DNA of 64,000 nt from Zygosaccharomyces rouxii (GCF_000026365.1 NC_012991.1:558001-622000), one strand, 5' to 3'. Shown: positions 9,629 to 19,627, counted from the first letter of the stretch. The notes: generated by a model not told the origin, from the letters alone. Made by a program: numbers and translations.

Positions 9629-11548
9629 TTACTTCTTGACTACGAATTTCAAAGTACCATTCCTCCCACATTCCAAAATCGTGGGTTGTTTACCGTTTAC
9701 TTTTGTTGTTGGTGTAAATAAGACGCTATCAAGTTTACCATCTTGTAGCTTTAACCACATGAAAGAGCTTTCATTATCTTGCCAACTTAATTGAGGTCCA
9801 TTTCTTACTATTTGCCTTTTATTGTTATCTTCATGAGGACCAATTTCAAGACAAAGTGATCCTATCAATAATTTACAATCTAAATCCTCTGTTCTTTCTG
9901 GAACCATTAGCCACTCATCATGGTTATTATCCATTGTCCATTCTAAATGCGCATCTTCCACATAATATTCCTCCAAAAATCTTGATTCCAGACTTGGTAA
10001 TGGAACGATTTGTTCAACCACCGCCCACTTAGTAGAGCCTTGTGCTGTTTGACAGGCACTATGACTTAAAGGTAACACTAGTGACACATCGTCCACTTTC
10101 AAAATTGTCTTTGACCTTTTGCCGCGACGAATGACAAAACATTTGATCACTAGTTTAACCGGCGGCAATGCTCCCAATGATTTGTAAGATAATTTAACTC
10201 TGATTTCACTATCAGAAGTCTTTTGTTGATCTTTAATAAATTGCTCAAATCTGAAAAGATGCAACTTGCCATTTTCCATGGGCGAAAGAGGTAACGCTAG
10301 GCAACTACCGCCGACAAAGGAATCTTTGAAACTCAAATAAGAATGGCTGTTAACTGGAAATGGTGTTGAGAGACCCAGTTGAACCCAATTGTCGTTGGAA
10401 ATCCTTCTACCATTTAGATTAAAGAAGTTTCCTGAACCAGTAGAGAAAAAAGTGGTAAAATATCTGGTTTTCTTGGATTCAGAAACGAACCATGATGACA
10501 ATTGAGAATCAGAATAAGAGTCTAATTGTAAAGTACTTTTAATATTACCCCAAAATATATCATCTTTTTCATAAAATTGATCCTCACCAAAATTTTCATA
10601 TGTCCATCCTGGTGCAAATATAACTGCATTGGTGCCAAACCTTTTTGCATAGTAAATTGCAATGTTACTTTCAAAACCACCGCGACAAACCTGCATATTG
10701 CGACCCCAAACATCCACACCAAGTGCCACATGAGAATGCATTCCTAATGCACCAACATTTCTTAAAGAGTTGCCAACATTATGAGAATCCCACATGTAAT
10801 TTGTCATAAATTGACTCGAGTTTTCATAAGCATCGTAATTGAAAAGATTCACTTCGTTTTGATGACTTGGCTTGTTTGAAAACGTGGTGAATGCATCATA
10901 CCATATTACACTCCCACCATAGATCTCACATTCCACACGAGCGGTTAATTCCCTAAGGAATGGAATTACTTGCTTTGAATTATTCCCAAATACAGTCTCA
11001 AAATTGATCAACCACCCTTCAAAGTGGAATTTGCGACAAAGTTCAACAAGATATTTCACATACAGGAATTCCCCCTTTGCATTTTTCTTGAACAATTCAC
11101 CATTGTGAGGATAATGTTCTAAGATTAAAGTTCCTAGCACGGGTATACTGTGTCTATGCAAGTAATTAGTCCAAGGTGAAGGCGGGATGGTGACACAATG
11201 ATGCGAAAAATAGACGAATTTATCCACAATCTCTGGATACCTCAATGAATATGGCTTACAAGACTCCGTTCCATACTGACCATTCGGATAGAGATCATGT
11301 CCCGATTGATAACCACCTTTAAAATCATGGCAGACTATAATTTCAGTTTTACGAGCGGATAAGTTGGGAATCGTAATTATGCTATCCTTTTCAAATTTAA
11401 CATAATTCGAATATCTTTCCTTCGGAACATTTGACAGGTCTCTGGAATCCATAAACCCCTTATCGAACCATCGTTGTAATGAGTTTAAATCATCGAAATA
11501 AAGAGATGTAATTTCAGGTTTGCCGGGAACCTGATTAATACGTTTCAT
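9629..11548 (-). CDS. Cytosolic endo-beta-N-acetylglucosaminidase (GH85 ENGase)
   Basis: GH85 enzymes cut the chitobiose core of N-glycans between the two GlcNAc residues and also transglycosylate. Cytosolic forms process free oligosaccharides and misfolded glycoproteins. Visible family features are RWFDKGF, FKGGYQSG, YVDKF-like FVYFSHH, and the catalytic region GWLINFE, in which Asn182 and Glu184 correspond to the Asn/Glu pair of the GH85 oxazoline mechanism. LFNYDAY and GVDVWGRN follow. The C-terminal part is beta-rich. At 639 residues with no signal peptide it is cytosolic-type. S. cerevisiae has no GH85 gene; the enzyme occurs in other yeasts such as Ogataea. The start is an ATG. Confidence 0.9.
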   Translation of the reverse strand: MKRINQVPGKPEITSLYFDDLNSLQRWFDKGFMDSRDLSNVPKERYSNYVKFEKDSIITIPNLSARKTEIIVCHDFKGGYQSGHDLYPNGQYGTESCKPYSLRYPEIVDKFVYFSHHCVTIPPSPWTNYLHRHSIPVLGTLILEHYPHNGELFKKNAKGEFLYVKYLVELCRKFHFEGWLINFETVFGNNSKQVIPFLRELTARVECEIYGGSVIWYDAFTTFSNKPSHQNEVNLFNYDAYENSSQFMTNYMWDSHNVGNSLRNVGALGMHSHVALGVDVWGRNMQVCRGGFESNIAIYYAKRFGTNAVIFAPGWTYENFGEDQFYEKDDIFWGNIKSTLQLDSYSDSQLSSWFVSESKKTRYFTTFFSTGSGNFFNLNGRRISNDNWVQLGLSTPFPVNSHSYLSFKDSFVGGSCLALPLSPMENGKLHLFRFEQFIKDQQKTSDSEIRVKLSYKSLGALPPVKLVIKCFVIRRGKRSKTILKVDDVSLVLPLSHSACQTAQGSTKWAVVEQIVPLPSLESRFLEEYYVEDAHLEWTMDNNHDEWLMVPERTEDLDCKLLIGSLCLEIGPHEDNNKRQIVRNGPQLSWQDNESSFMWLKLQDGKLDSVLFTPTTKVNGKQPTILECGRNGTLKFVVKK

Positions 11549-11893
11549 TCTAACCTACAGCCTCAAGAAATCTGGACCCTCGGGAGCCTAATTACCAGTA
11601 TATTCTTGTATATTATTGTTCAAACCCTTGATGTTCATCTCATCTCGGTCAATTTCCAATCATTTTGTCAAGACAAGAATCACGAAGGGTGCATATATAT
11701 GTATTATAAAAAAGGAAGTGTCATTTGATGATGTATGTAGTATATACAGTTGTAGTAATCAAGCTTCTCATCACTATCGGAATCATACAAGTGAAGAGAA
11801 TACATGGAATTGTGCGTGAAGACTACATACGTCTCTTTTCTAAGAATTCATGCAGGGTGAATTGTAACTGTAGCTATGGCGAGTCCTCCTCTG
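11549..11893. other. ENGase promoter / SEC61 3' flank
   Basis: This AT-rich spacer of about 345 bp lies between two minus-strand genes. Two small open frames here are not recognisable. No RNA gene or repeat was seen. Confidence 0.45.
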
Positions 11894-13333
11894 TTACATC
11901 AGTTCAGAGAAACCAGGGACCAAGCTTTTAGAGAAGCCACCTTCTTTAGCGGCCATTTCGTAATAACCGTAGATGGTAGTAGTTGCCATCAAGATGGAAG
12001 TACCTGAACCTAAAGTACCTAAAACATCAGAACAGACGGATAGGGCACCGATGGTGGCACCACCAAATGCAGCAGCGATAGGGATAATCTTCTTCAATTC
12101 TCTGTAGACACTAGTTTCTCTCATACCATTGATAACCATACCCTGTTCTTTGAATTGTTTAGCGACGTCACGAGGAGAAGTACCAGAGATTTCGATCCAA
12201 GTTTTGGAGAAAAGGGCACAAGCTCCTAAGACGAAGGAAACGTAGACAACAGACTTAATTGGGTCCAAAACGATTTCCTTGTAAGAAGTTGGTGGTTGAA
12301 TGTAGTATGATAGACCGCTTAAAGCTTGTTGTGGACCTAGAGAACCTGGTTTAATACCCCAGACACCTAATAAACGGGTGATTGGACTTGAAGGGAATCT
12401 TTGGTATAAGATTTGAGAGATCAAAAAGATGTTGGAAGTAAGAGCGGTTTGCAACATGATGGGAGTGTTAGAGGTGTAGAACAATTTAATTGGGTAGGTA
12501 CCTATTTGACCTCTAATCTTTGTTGATCTAATTGGCAATTCGTAACGGAACCCTTGTAAGTATAAGACAAACAAAAACACAAACACCGTGGCAACAACTT
12601 GGAACATGTTTGGAGCGTTTGATCTGTAAAATGCTTCCACAAGAGCTCTCTTTTTATCTTTTCTAACCGCAAACAAATGGAAAAAGGCAATCACAGCACC
12701 ATCAAATTCCTTACCTCTACCAGAATTGGTAGTGGTTGGAGCGAATGCCTTCCAGAAACTTTGTTCAGCAATGTTCGTAGCAGTGAAAAGAGAAATACCA
12801 GAACCCAACCCGTAGCCTTTAGACAGCAATTCATCCAAAAGAAGCACAACAAAAGAAGCAAACATCAATTGGAAAATTAGAAGTAGAGAAATGGCAATAC
12901 CCAAGTCTTTAGGTCTACCGTAATTACCAGTAAGCACAACGACAACAGCTTGTCCAAAAGTTAAAATAATTGCACAAACTTTTTGAGCAATTTGGAACAA
13001 ATCACGGTCTTGTTTATTTTGCATATCAACTTGCAAGATTTGAGTACCTTGCAAAAATTGGAAGATCATTGATGAAGTAATAATTGGCGAAACACCAAGT
13101 TCCATCAAAGTACCACGATTTGATGCCAACATGGCACGTAACCAGTATAGAGGATCACTAGTTTCACTAGAGACAATACCATAAAGAGGAATTTGACCTA
13201 AAACCAAAAAGATCAATAGTGATACACCTGTCCATATCAACTTCTGGTTGTAGGGAACTTTCCTCTGAGGTGCGATCACGTCCGGTAGATACGCCTCAAA
13301 GGGCTTGAAGAAATCTAATACACGGCCTGACAT
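11894..13333 (-). CDS. SEC61: Sec61, channel subunit of the ER translocon
   Basis: Sec61 forms the protein-conducting pore of the ER membrane with Sbh1 and Sss1, for co- and post-translational import. The 479 residues align almost end to end with S. cerevisiae Sec61 (480): [71 protein letters not shown] and [18 protein letters not shown]. About ten membrane spans are evident. In S. cerevisiae SEC61 is YLR378C beside FBP1, whereas here it lies next to MCH1 of the chr IV block. That is one of the clearest signs of pre-duplication gene order. Confidence 0.98.
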   Translation of the reverse strand: MSGRVLDFFKPFEAYLPDVIAPQRKVPYNQKLIWTGVSLLIFLVLGQIPLYGIVSSETSDPLYWLRAMLASNRGTLMELGVSPIITSSMIFQFLQGTQILQVDMQNKQDRDLFQIAQKVCAIILTFGQAVVVVLTGNYGRPKDLGIAISLLLIFQLMFASFVVLLLDELLSKGYGLGSGISLFTATNIAEQSFWKAFAPTTTNSGRGKEFDGAVIAFFHLFAVRKDKKRALVEAFYRSNAPNMFQVVATVFVFLFVLYLQGFRYELPIRSTKIRGQIGTYPIKLFYTSNTPIMLQTALTSNIFLISQILYQRFPSSPITRLLGVWGIKPGSLGPQQALSGLSYYIQPPTSYKEIVLDPIKSVVYVSFVLGACALFSKTWIEISGTSPRDVAKQFKEQGMVINGMRETSVYRELKKIIPIAAAFGGATIGALSVCSDVLGTLGSGTSILMATTTIYGYYEMAAKEGGFSKSLVPGFSELM

Positions 13334-13580
13334 TTTTCAATTTATATTAAAATTGTCAGAAAGGAACCTTTCAATTGCAATTGTGGCCTTGATTTGATAT
13401 ATTGATACACGTCCTTGTTATTTTGAAATTTCGACCAGTTTAATACCGAGAGGTTCGCAAACAATTCTTAACCAGACACGTAACCAAGAAAAAAATTGGA
13501 AAATCAATATGCGGGTAACATTAAAGACACGGACTCGGAGTAATACCAGCCTTGGCGGCTAAAACTATTATACACCACTA

Positions 13581-14978
13581 CTATATATTGACTTTTCTTT
13601 TTGACCAGATCCTAAACAAACAGCAAATAAAGAAGATGGAACACAAGAACTGTAGCGATGTCATTTTAAAGACAGGCGAAATACAATATGAACCATTTTG
13701 ACCAACAGCACAATTAGAATCATAAACTTTAGCGAATGCCATGCACGTTGAAAGTGTCCCTATTGCCGGTGCTACCATCATGGACCCATAAGCTGTTCCA
13801 AATAGTTGTTCACCCCAAACTATCATTACTACAGTGGGGACGATGGTGAATGATCCACCATAGACTATCCCCAATAACGAACTCATACCCAAAGCATGTA
13901 TGCGACCCACACTTGGCGTCACTACTAACCACCATAGTCCCAATTGTAATAAAAGTCCCGTGGATAAGAAACCTAGAAGAATCCACTTGGGTGACCAATT
14001 CTTTCTGGTGAACCAATCGGTTACCACACCAGTTAGTAACCTTGTTATCGTGGAATAAAATGCATAAACGGAGACCAGCTCACTAGACAGCGTTGGAAAA
14101 TGGGGGAAGACTAAATTGGCAACAACGCCAATGTCAGCAGTCATCATCTCTAGTGGTCCTAATGCTAACATTAATGAGAGGGCGAAGAGGTAACCTGCAA
14201 TATCCTTGAAGAAAGAGCGTTGATTTGGTGGTATTGACAAATGCGAAGACAATAACGGCTCGTTCTCATCATCTTCATCATCCTCGGCATCATTCTGCTT
14301 AAATTGCATCATGCTGACTCTTGCAGTAGCTATCCATGCCAGTGCACCAACACTTGCATATATGCCCGCAAATGTACCAAAAACCCTACCCAGATCTAAA
14401 TACTGACGATTTGTGTACCAAAACCAATCTAGTTGCAAAAGTTGTGAGACCAAAAATGACGATAGCCCAAAACAGGTCGTGGGCAAACTTATTGACAACA
14501 GTTTCGTCTCTGGATACAGTTTAGCGCAAGTTAAAAGTGAGCTAAAGAATAATGCACTTGTGGAAGCGCCAATTAGACAAAAGCAACCAATAGACCAGTG
14601 AAATGAAGTTATGGTATCAATCTCAGGATGATTAAAGAGGTATGACAAGATGGAATAACTCGGCACAAATCCAACTGTTGCCAATGAACTCAATAAAATT
14701 GGTCCATGTGCATCTGCAAATATACCTAAAAGTGGTGGAACCAAATAAACCCCCAGATTGGCTACACTGACAATTAAATTGATCTGCCAAGCATTATATT
14801 TCAGATGTGATTGCCATGGTTGTGCATAAAGGGTTATTAGTGCAATGAAACCTGATGAAATGGCAGAAACGAGTGAAAAAACGTATGCTAATTTGTGAGA
14901 GCGTTCATGAGATAAGAGTTGAGGAAGTAAACAACGTACATGATAGGAAAGCGCATTTTCTAACCTTGATACAGTCAT
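13581..14978 (-). CDS. MCH1: Mch1, MFS monocarboxylate-transporter-like protein
   Basis: The 465-residue protein has about twelve membrane spans and a cytosolic central loop with an acidic run (DAEDDEDDENEP, near residue 230). It matches S. cerevisiae Mch1 (YDL054C), a vacuolar-membrane protein of the monocarboxylate-permease-like family for which monocarboxylate transport has not been shown. The N-terminus HKLAYVFSLVSAISSGFIAL and the inter-span motif LGIFADAHGP are typical. The promoter (14979-15122) is short and contains a 21-base poly-T tract. Confidence 0.93.
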   Translation of the reverse strand: MTVSRLENALSYHVRCLLPQLLSHERSHKLAYVFSLVSAISSGFIALITLYAQPWQSHLKYNAWQINLIVSVANLGVYLVPPLLGIFADAHGPILLSSLATVGFVPSYSILSYLFNHPEIDTITSFHWSIGCFCLIGASTSALFFSSLLTCAKLYPETKLLSISLPTTCFGLSSFLVSQLLQLDWFWYTNRQYLDLGRVFGTFAGIYASVGALAWIATARVSMMQFKQNDAEDDEDDENEPLLSSHLSIPPNQRSFFKDIAGYLFALSLMLALGPLEMMTADIGVVANLVFPHFPTLSSELVSVYAFYSTITRLLTGVVTDWFTRKNWSPKWILLGFLSTGLLLQLGLWWLVVTPSVGRIHALGMSSLLGIVYGGSFTIVPTVVMIVWGEQLFGTAYGSMMVAPAIGTLSTCMAFAKVYDSNCAVGQNGSYCISPVFKMTSLQFLCSIFFICCLFRIWSKRKVNI

Positions 14979-15040
14979 TCTTATTTAACCATTGCTCCTA
15001 TTGTGATCCGAACTTTTCAAAGATACGATCCTGCTCTTTC

Positions 15041-15061
15041 TTTTTTTTTTTTTTTTTTTTT
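15041..15061. repeat. Poly(dA:dT) tract in the MCH1 promoter
   Basis: This is a run of 21 T on the + strand, 63-83 bp before the MCH1 ATG, followed by a TATATATATATA stretch at about 15074-15088. Such tracts keep yeast promoters free of nucleosomes. Confidence 0.7.
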
Positions 15062-15122
15062 ACAATTACATAAATATATATATATATAGATTAAGATATT
15101 TTTTATGTATATAGTATATTAT

Positions 15123-15704
15123 TCAATTGCGCAGAACTTGTGCTATTTCGTTCAGACTTCCGTATTTCTTATTTCTGTACCTGTTATTAGTAACTGCCCC
15201 CCAGTCCAAGTTGTTTCCCCTTCTACTGCTATTTAAACCGTTATAAGTGGATATGCTAGTAGATGAAGTGTACTGTGTAAACAGGTCTTTCATGTAATTG
15301 CGAACTTCTTCTCGATTGTATGGTTGCCTAGGCTTATTGGCATTATTATTGTTATTATTGACATTAGCATTATTATTATTAGTACCGTTATTATTATTAC
15401 TATTGTTACCGTTTGTTTGTTTCCTCGATTTCCTTAGAGAGGGAGTGGAGCTATTGCTGTTCGTCAATGTGCTTGAACTAGATTTGGCCACATTGGAAGG
15501 ATGCTGAATATTTCTTTGTTGTGAAGATGATGTTTGATTTGGTTGTTGCTGCTGCTGAGATTTGGGTAATGATCTAGCTGCTGCCTGTGCCCACCCTGTC
15601 AATTTTGGTTTTTGAAGACTGGGATTGTTTTGAGGTTTGCGAGGAAGAGAACCTGCGTTGGCAGCAAGAGAAGTTGCAGTTTGTGTGGTCGTCGAAGTGG
15701 CCAT
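15123..15704 (-). CDS. PBP4: Pbp4, Pbp1-binding protein
   Basis: The 193-residue protein is low in complexity: Ser/Gln/Thr-rich at the N-terminus and strongly Asn-rich at about residues 95-125. The conserved C-terminus (NREEVRNYMKDLFTQY, LDWGAV, YGSLNEIAQVLRN) matches S. cerevisiae Pbp4 (YDL053C). That protein interacts with the poly(A)-binding-protein partner Pbp1 and associates with stress granules. Position between MCH1 and the SLC1 region agrees. The biochemical function is unknown. The Asn tract is encoded largely by AAT/AAC and is likely to vary in length. Confidence 0.88.
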   Translation of the reverse strand: MATSTTTQTATSLAANAGSLPRKPQNNPSLQKPKLTGWAQAAARSLPKSQQQQQPNQTSSSQQRNIQHPSNVAKSSSSTLTNSNSSTPSLRKSRKQTNGNNSNNNNGTNNNNANVNNNNNNANKPRQPYNREEVRNYMKDLFTQYTSSTSISTYNGLNSSRRGNNLDWGAVTNNRYRNKKYGSLNEIAQVLRN

Positions 15705-16632
15705 CTTCGTCAGGCTTAGGTCCCTTACCTTGCCATCAAATTGAATATACGTTTTAATGTCCTATTTTTCAGATATCACCATCAACCAAATGAAAAAGTA
15801 TATTGGCTTTTCTTTTTCCTCCTGTTTCCAATCGGATCACATGAATCACTTGATACGGATAACACTACCCTAACCACGTGACAAGTGATAAGAATAAAAA
15901 CCGATATCCGATGATCGCGAAATACGGATATTTACCAGCCCCGCGATTTTACGTAATTCCAACAGTAACCAATAATCTCCGGATTTGAAAAAAAAAGAAC
16001 AAATCGAATCTTGAAAGGATGCACTCGACAGAAGACTCTCCACTGTTAATTGTTTATTGGCTAGACACTCAAATGATTTAACATGGAGTCAGTAATGCTT
16101 GTCCTTGTCCTAAGGTAATTTATCCAAGCGTGCCCCACCACGTTAGCCATACACCCCACACTAAGTCTATACCCCCACCTACCTGCAGTAAAAACTCCAG
16201 TTTCTTCCAATGAGAATCCTTCAAGGACAAGGAGAAACTCAATCGAGAATAAGATGCGGCTGTACTAAGTGATCATAGCCATCAACTCCCTTTACGCTTG
16301 CTAATGCAAAGTTTGGTTCCTTCTATATGGTAGTTGTGCAGTACACCACAAGGATCATTTTCTTTCTTCCCTTCTTCCGTTCGATTCTCAAGGATGGACT
16401 TTGTTTTATTTTTCTCCTTCCCCACAGATAATGATGATAATTACTCCGCACCCCCGGGACTTTTTCATGATACCCTTAAACCTATAAGCAAAGCCTCCGG
16501 GCTAGCAGGGATCAGCGGGAAAAATCATATATAAGGAGGGCAAATGCTGTGTATGGAGGATTGCACGATTGTACTTCTTCCCTCATCTCGCTGTGTGTGC
16601 TCAACGGATTTTCCTATCTCGATACTCTCAAC
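15705..16632. other. PBP4 / FBP1 divergent promoter region
   Basis: About 930 bp contain no supported gene. CCCCAC and CCCCGG strings (16152-16158, 16170-16176, 16454-16460) could be Mig1-type glucose-repression sites, in keeping with FBP1. A TATA box lies at 16528-16534. Two ATGs at 16544 and 16553 are out of frame with FBP1 and probably lie upstream of its transcription start. Confidence 0.5.
16528..16534 (+). promoter_or_regulatory. TATA box of FBP1
   Basis: TATATAA fits the yeast TATAWAW consensus and is about 100 bp before the FBP1 ATG. That distance is normal for a strongly regulated yeast gene. Confidence 0.65.
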
Positions 16633-17661
16633 ATGCCAGCTCCAACTCTTAAGGAACAGTTCAATACTGATATCATTACACTGTCGAGATTTCTACTGGA
16701 ATCTCAAAAACTACAATCTAATTCTACTGGCGAATTCACGCTTTTGTTGAATTCTTTACAATTTGCATTTAAATTCATTTCACAAACGATTAGAAAGGCA
16801 GAATTAGTTCATTTCTCTGGTTTGGCGGGTACTTCTAATACGACTGGTGACGAACAAAAAAAGTTGGATGTTTTAGGTGACGAAATCTTCATAAATGCCA
16901 TGAAAAGCAGTGGTAATGTTAAAGTACTTGTGTCTGAGGAACAAGAAGATCTTATTGTCTTTCCCACTAGTAATGGTACTTACGCGGTATGTTGTGATCC
17001 AATTGATGGCTCTTCCAATTTGGATGCCGGTGTTTCCGTTGGTACCATCGTATCTCTTTTCAAGCTGCTCCCAGGTTCTACAGGTACAATTCAAGATGTA
17101 TTGAGACCAGGTACTGAAATGGTTGGTGCCTGTTATGCAATGTACGGTGCTTCTACACATTTACTATTAACTACTGGTAGAGGTGTGGATGGGTTCACAC
17201 TTGATAACAATATTGGTGAGTTCATTCTTGTTTACCCAGACTTAAAATTGCCTCTGCATAATCCAATTTATTCCATTAACGAAGGTAATTCTTATTACTG
17301 GAATGATGAAACCAAGGCATTTATTGAAAAATTAAAGGAACCTCAGGAGAACGGCAAACCATTCTCTGCACGTTACATTGGATCAATGGTTGCTGATATG
17401 CACAGGACTTTTATGTATGGTGGATTGTTTGCCTACCCAGGTGATCGTAAGGCTAGTTCAGGTAAGTTAAGACTGCTATACGAGGCCTTCCCCATGTCTT
17501 ATTTAGTGGAACAAGCGGGTGGTATTGCCGTCAACGACAGAGGACAACGTATTTTGGACCTAAAACCAAATCATATCCATGATAAATCTTCCATTTGGCT
17601 AGGTTCAAAAGATGACGTGAGTCAATACGTGAAGCACATCGGTAAGTCTGTTAAGTCCTAA
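16633..17661 (+). CDS. FBP1: Fructose-1,6-bisphosphatase
   Basis: Fbp1 hydrolyses fructose-1,6-bisphosphate to fructose-6-phosphate, the committed step of gluconeogenesis, in the cytosol. Conserved motifs include KKLDVLGDEIFINAM, SEEQED, the metal-binding loop DPIDGSSNLDAG, YGGLFAYP and KLRLLYEAFPMSYL. The ATG at 16633 gives 342 residues; the open frame upstream has no in-frame ATG. In S. cerevisiae the N-terminus contains a PKA site (RRDS) used in glucose inactivation. Here a short deletion removes it, giving MPAPTLKEQFNTDII, but the residue after Met is still Pro, the Gid4 degron. S. cerevisiae FBP1 is YLR377C, beside SEC61. Confidence 0.97.
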   Translation: MPAPTLKEQFNTDIITLSRFLLESQKLQSNSTGEFTLLLNSLQFAFKFISQTIRKAELVHFSGLAGTSNTTGDEQKKLDVLGDEIFINAMKSSGNVKVLVSEEQEDLIVFPTSNGTYAVCCDPIDGSSNLDAGVSVGTIVSLFKLLPGSTGTIQDVLRPGTEMVGACYAMYGASTHLLLTTGRGVDGFTLDNNIGEFILVYPDLKLPLHNPIYSINEGNSYYWNDETKAFIEKLKEPQENGKPFSARYIGSMVADMHRTFMYGGLFAYPGDRKASSGKLRLLYEAFPMSYLVEQAGGIAVNDRGQRILDLKPNHIHDKSSIWLGSKDDVSQYVKHIGKSVKS

Positions 17662-17726
17662 TTAACTAGATAACTGACTAGTAATATGTGTAGGCATGAA
17701 TCGTAATTGATTATTTAGTTTTTGGG

Positions 17727-18593
17727 TTAATTATCAATCTCTTTTGTTAAGGTTGACACTCTTTCAGAGCTGTTTTCGCTCGAAAGAGCTGTTGCATTTT
17801 CCACGCGCTTATAAGCTTTTGCCTCTGGTGGTATATGAGTATCGACAGTAGCCTGTGAATAAGCCAAATCTTGCAATTCTGTGAGCATTTTCTCCCTGAG
17901 ATCTTCGCTAAATTTACCAACATCTTCAGTCGTCAAATCATCAACTGAAATTGGTTTCATAACTCTAGCCACAATACAACCTTTGTTAAACACTTTCCAC
18001 TTATGATTCATCAAAGTACTAGTATTTGAGACAACAACAGGTACAATTGGCAATTTCCCCTGGCGTGCTAAATGGAACGCACCCTTTTTAAATGGTAATA
18101 TGTTTAAATTTGTAGTATAGGAACGGGTACCTTCAGGGAAAATCCATAATGCTCTTTTTTCCTTCTTCAAAACGTCTAAACTGCGATTTAGTGTTTCAAC
18201 ACTCTTTTGACGGTTTGCTCTTTCCAGGAAAAGTGTACCACTCAATGTCATAAACCAACCCAAGAATGGGGTATATTTCAAAGATTTTTTAGATGTCACT
18301 GTACAGCCTTGTGGGAATACACGCCCCAACATTAAAATATCAAGAGTACTTTGGTGATTGGAAACAATGATATATGGTTTATTTTCCAAATAGTGTTCAT
18401 TTTCCACTTTAACGTCAATACCCAAAAATAATATAGATGCATAGTAGAAACAACGAGCTGTTGCCCATTGTGCTAAATGCTGTTTACCTACCAATGTTAG
18501 CACAATAGATGCGACCACACCGTAAAGCGAACATCCACATAGAACGGCAGTTGCTAAAGTAAATCTAAAGTAGTATAGAGCCTTCCTAAGCAT
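17727..18593 (-). CDS. SLC1: 1-acyl-sn-glycerol-3-phosphate acyltransferase (LPA acyltransferase)
   Basis: Slc1 acylates lysophosphatidic acid at sn-2 to phosphatidic acid, in the ER and lipid droplets. The 288-residue protein has an N-terminal membrane segment, the acyltransferase box NHQSTLD (79-85, NHX4D), and the glycerol-phosphate-binding box FPEGTRS (152-158). Further conserved strings are KKSLKYTPFLGWFM and LPIVPVVVSNTS. S. cerevisiae Slc1 (YDL052C) has 303 residues with a slightly longer tail. It is transcribed divergently from PSY3, with 142 bp between the ATGs. Confidence 0.96.
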   Translation of the reverse strand: MLRKALYYFRFTLATAVLCGCSLYGVVASIVLTLVGKQHLAQWATARCFYYASILFLGIDVKVENEHYLENKPYIIVSNHQSTLDILMLGRVFPQGCTVTSKKSLKYTPFLGWFMTLSGTLFLERANRQKSVETLNRSLDVLKKEKRALWIFPEGTRSYTTNLNILPFKKGAFHLARQGKLPIVPVVVSNTSTLMNHKWKVFNKGCIVARVMKPISVDDLTTEDVGKFSEDLREKMLTELQDLAYSQATVDTHIPPEAKAYKRVENATALSSENSSERVSTLTKEIDN

Positions 18594-18735
18594 TATTATC
18601 TGTCCTTTTCAATTTGTTCTTTGTTGAGATTATCGAGAAGTTGGTCGAACGTTTGAATTTTCTCAAACTTTTCAGATGTTTACACACACACATATATATA
18701 TACGCGATTCCAAACGAAGCTCCGACTTGGTCCAG

Positions 18736-19466
18736 ATGGACGTTTTGGCTCATTGTAGGGTTTATCCAATATCAAATGTATGTATTTACGAATCAATTCG
18801 TCGTTTACATAAACTTTATTCGACTAACAAGCATCTCCATCTTTTCTCCAGTTTTACCATGCGGTACCGCAGTCATTAACGCTACCAAGCTGCATAGGCT
18901 CTCACTGCGTATCCTTTGTACATCTAATTGAGCACAATTTTAAATTTACACCTTTCAAAAGGCAGATCTGGAACCAATGCATTGAATGCAGTGTCAACGA
19001 TGGCTCGAGCATTCTTGTCATCGATATCATTTCAGAATGGAAAAAAATCATCCAGGAAAACTCCCAAGGGGTTCACTACATGAATTCGACGTCAATTTGT
19101 AACATGGAAGGTCTACAAAACTTTTTAATGCAGTTGCAGGCGTCTCCCCTAGAGGCGCTGCAGAGATGTCTCATTAAGGATCGTCTGGATAAGCAGATCT
19201 CGGGGATTATCATCGATAACCTATCATATTTGGCGCACGATTTGTCATCCTACAGTGCATTGATTAAGATTCTGAAGCAATTACGCCGAACATTTGGATG
19301 CTGGATACTTACCATTGGTTACGGCCTTGAGTACTACGACGGTGTAGAAAATTCGACATCGACACCAAATCGGACAGGTGCATTGACGAAATTGCCAGCC
19401 AGCTACATCAACGAAATGGACGTAATAATTCTGAGAGAAACGGCGGATCGCGGCAGAACTGTTTAA
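18736..19466 (+). CDS. PSY3: Psy3, Shu-complex RAD51 paralogue (spliced)
   Basis: Join 18736-18777 and 18852-19466, giving 218 residues. Psy3 works with Csm2, Shu1 and Shu2 to promote Rad51 filaments during error-free damage bypass. The long frame from 19080 matches only the C-terminal part of S. cerevisiae Psy3 (YLR376C), for example YMNSTSI, GIIIDNLSYL, LGCWI-like FGCWILT and LPASYINEMDVII. Upstream, MDVLAHCRVYPISN is in a different frame and matches the yeast N-terminus (MEVLKNIRIYPLSN). A GTATGT-GACTAAC-CAG intron joins them in frame to FYHAVPQ. ILVIDI and GIIIDN are the RecA-fold strands. To my recollection S. cerevisiae PSY3 has no intron. Confidence 0.9.
18778..18851 (+). other. PSY3 spliceosomal intron (74 nt)
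   Basis: The 5' splice site GTATGT is at 18778-18783, the branch site GACTAAC at 18822-18828, and the pyrimidine-rich 3' end TTTTCTCCAG finishes at 18851. The exon phase is 0. Without splicing, the frame hits stops and the N-terminus is lost. Confidence 0.88.
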
Positions 19467-19559
19467 AGCTCATCTCGGTCTATTCTCATCTATTCTCATC
19501 TCATCGTTAAACGGTCATGATTGACGATCTGAAAAAAAAAAAAAATGCGCTACAAGAAA

Positions 19560-19577
19560 GCGATGAGATGCGATGAG
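19560..19577 (+). promoter_or_regulatory. Tandem PAC elements before LHP1
   Basis: GCGATGAG occurs at 19560-19567 and again at 19570-19577, 50-70 bp before the LHP1 ATG. PAC is the site bound by Dot6/Tod6 in genes for ribosome biogenesis and Pol I/III function. An A-rich run follows the RRPE pattern near 19531-19545, and further CTCATC copies lie at 19470-19505. Confidence 0.6.
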
Positions 19578-19627
19578 ATGAGCCTGTAAAAGAAACATTG
19601 TAGGGAGGCGGTACCAAATATATTGAG

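Noticed and set aside
16544..16750. Out-of-frame ORF starting upstream of FBP1 (ATGs at 16544 and 16553)
   Set aside because: With the TATA box at 16528-16534 the transcript probably starts after both ATGs, and the encoded peptide is not recognisable.
18614..18931. 105-codon ORF overlapping the PSY3 first exon in another frame
   Set aside because: It is explained by the spliced PSY3 model; its product has no recognisable features.
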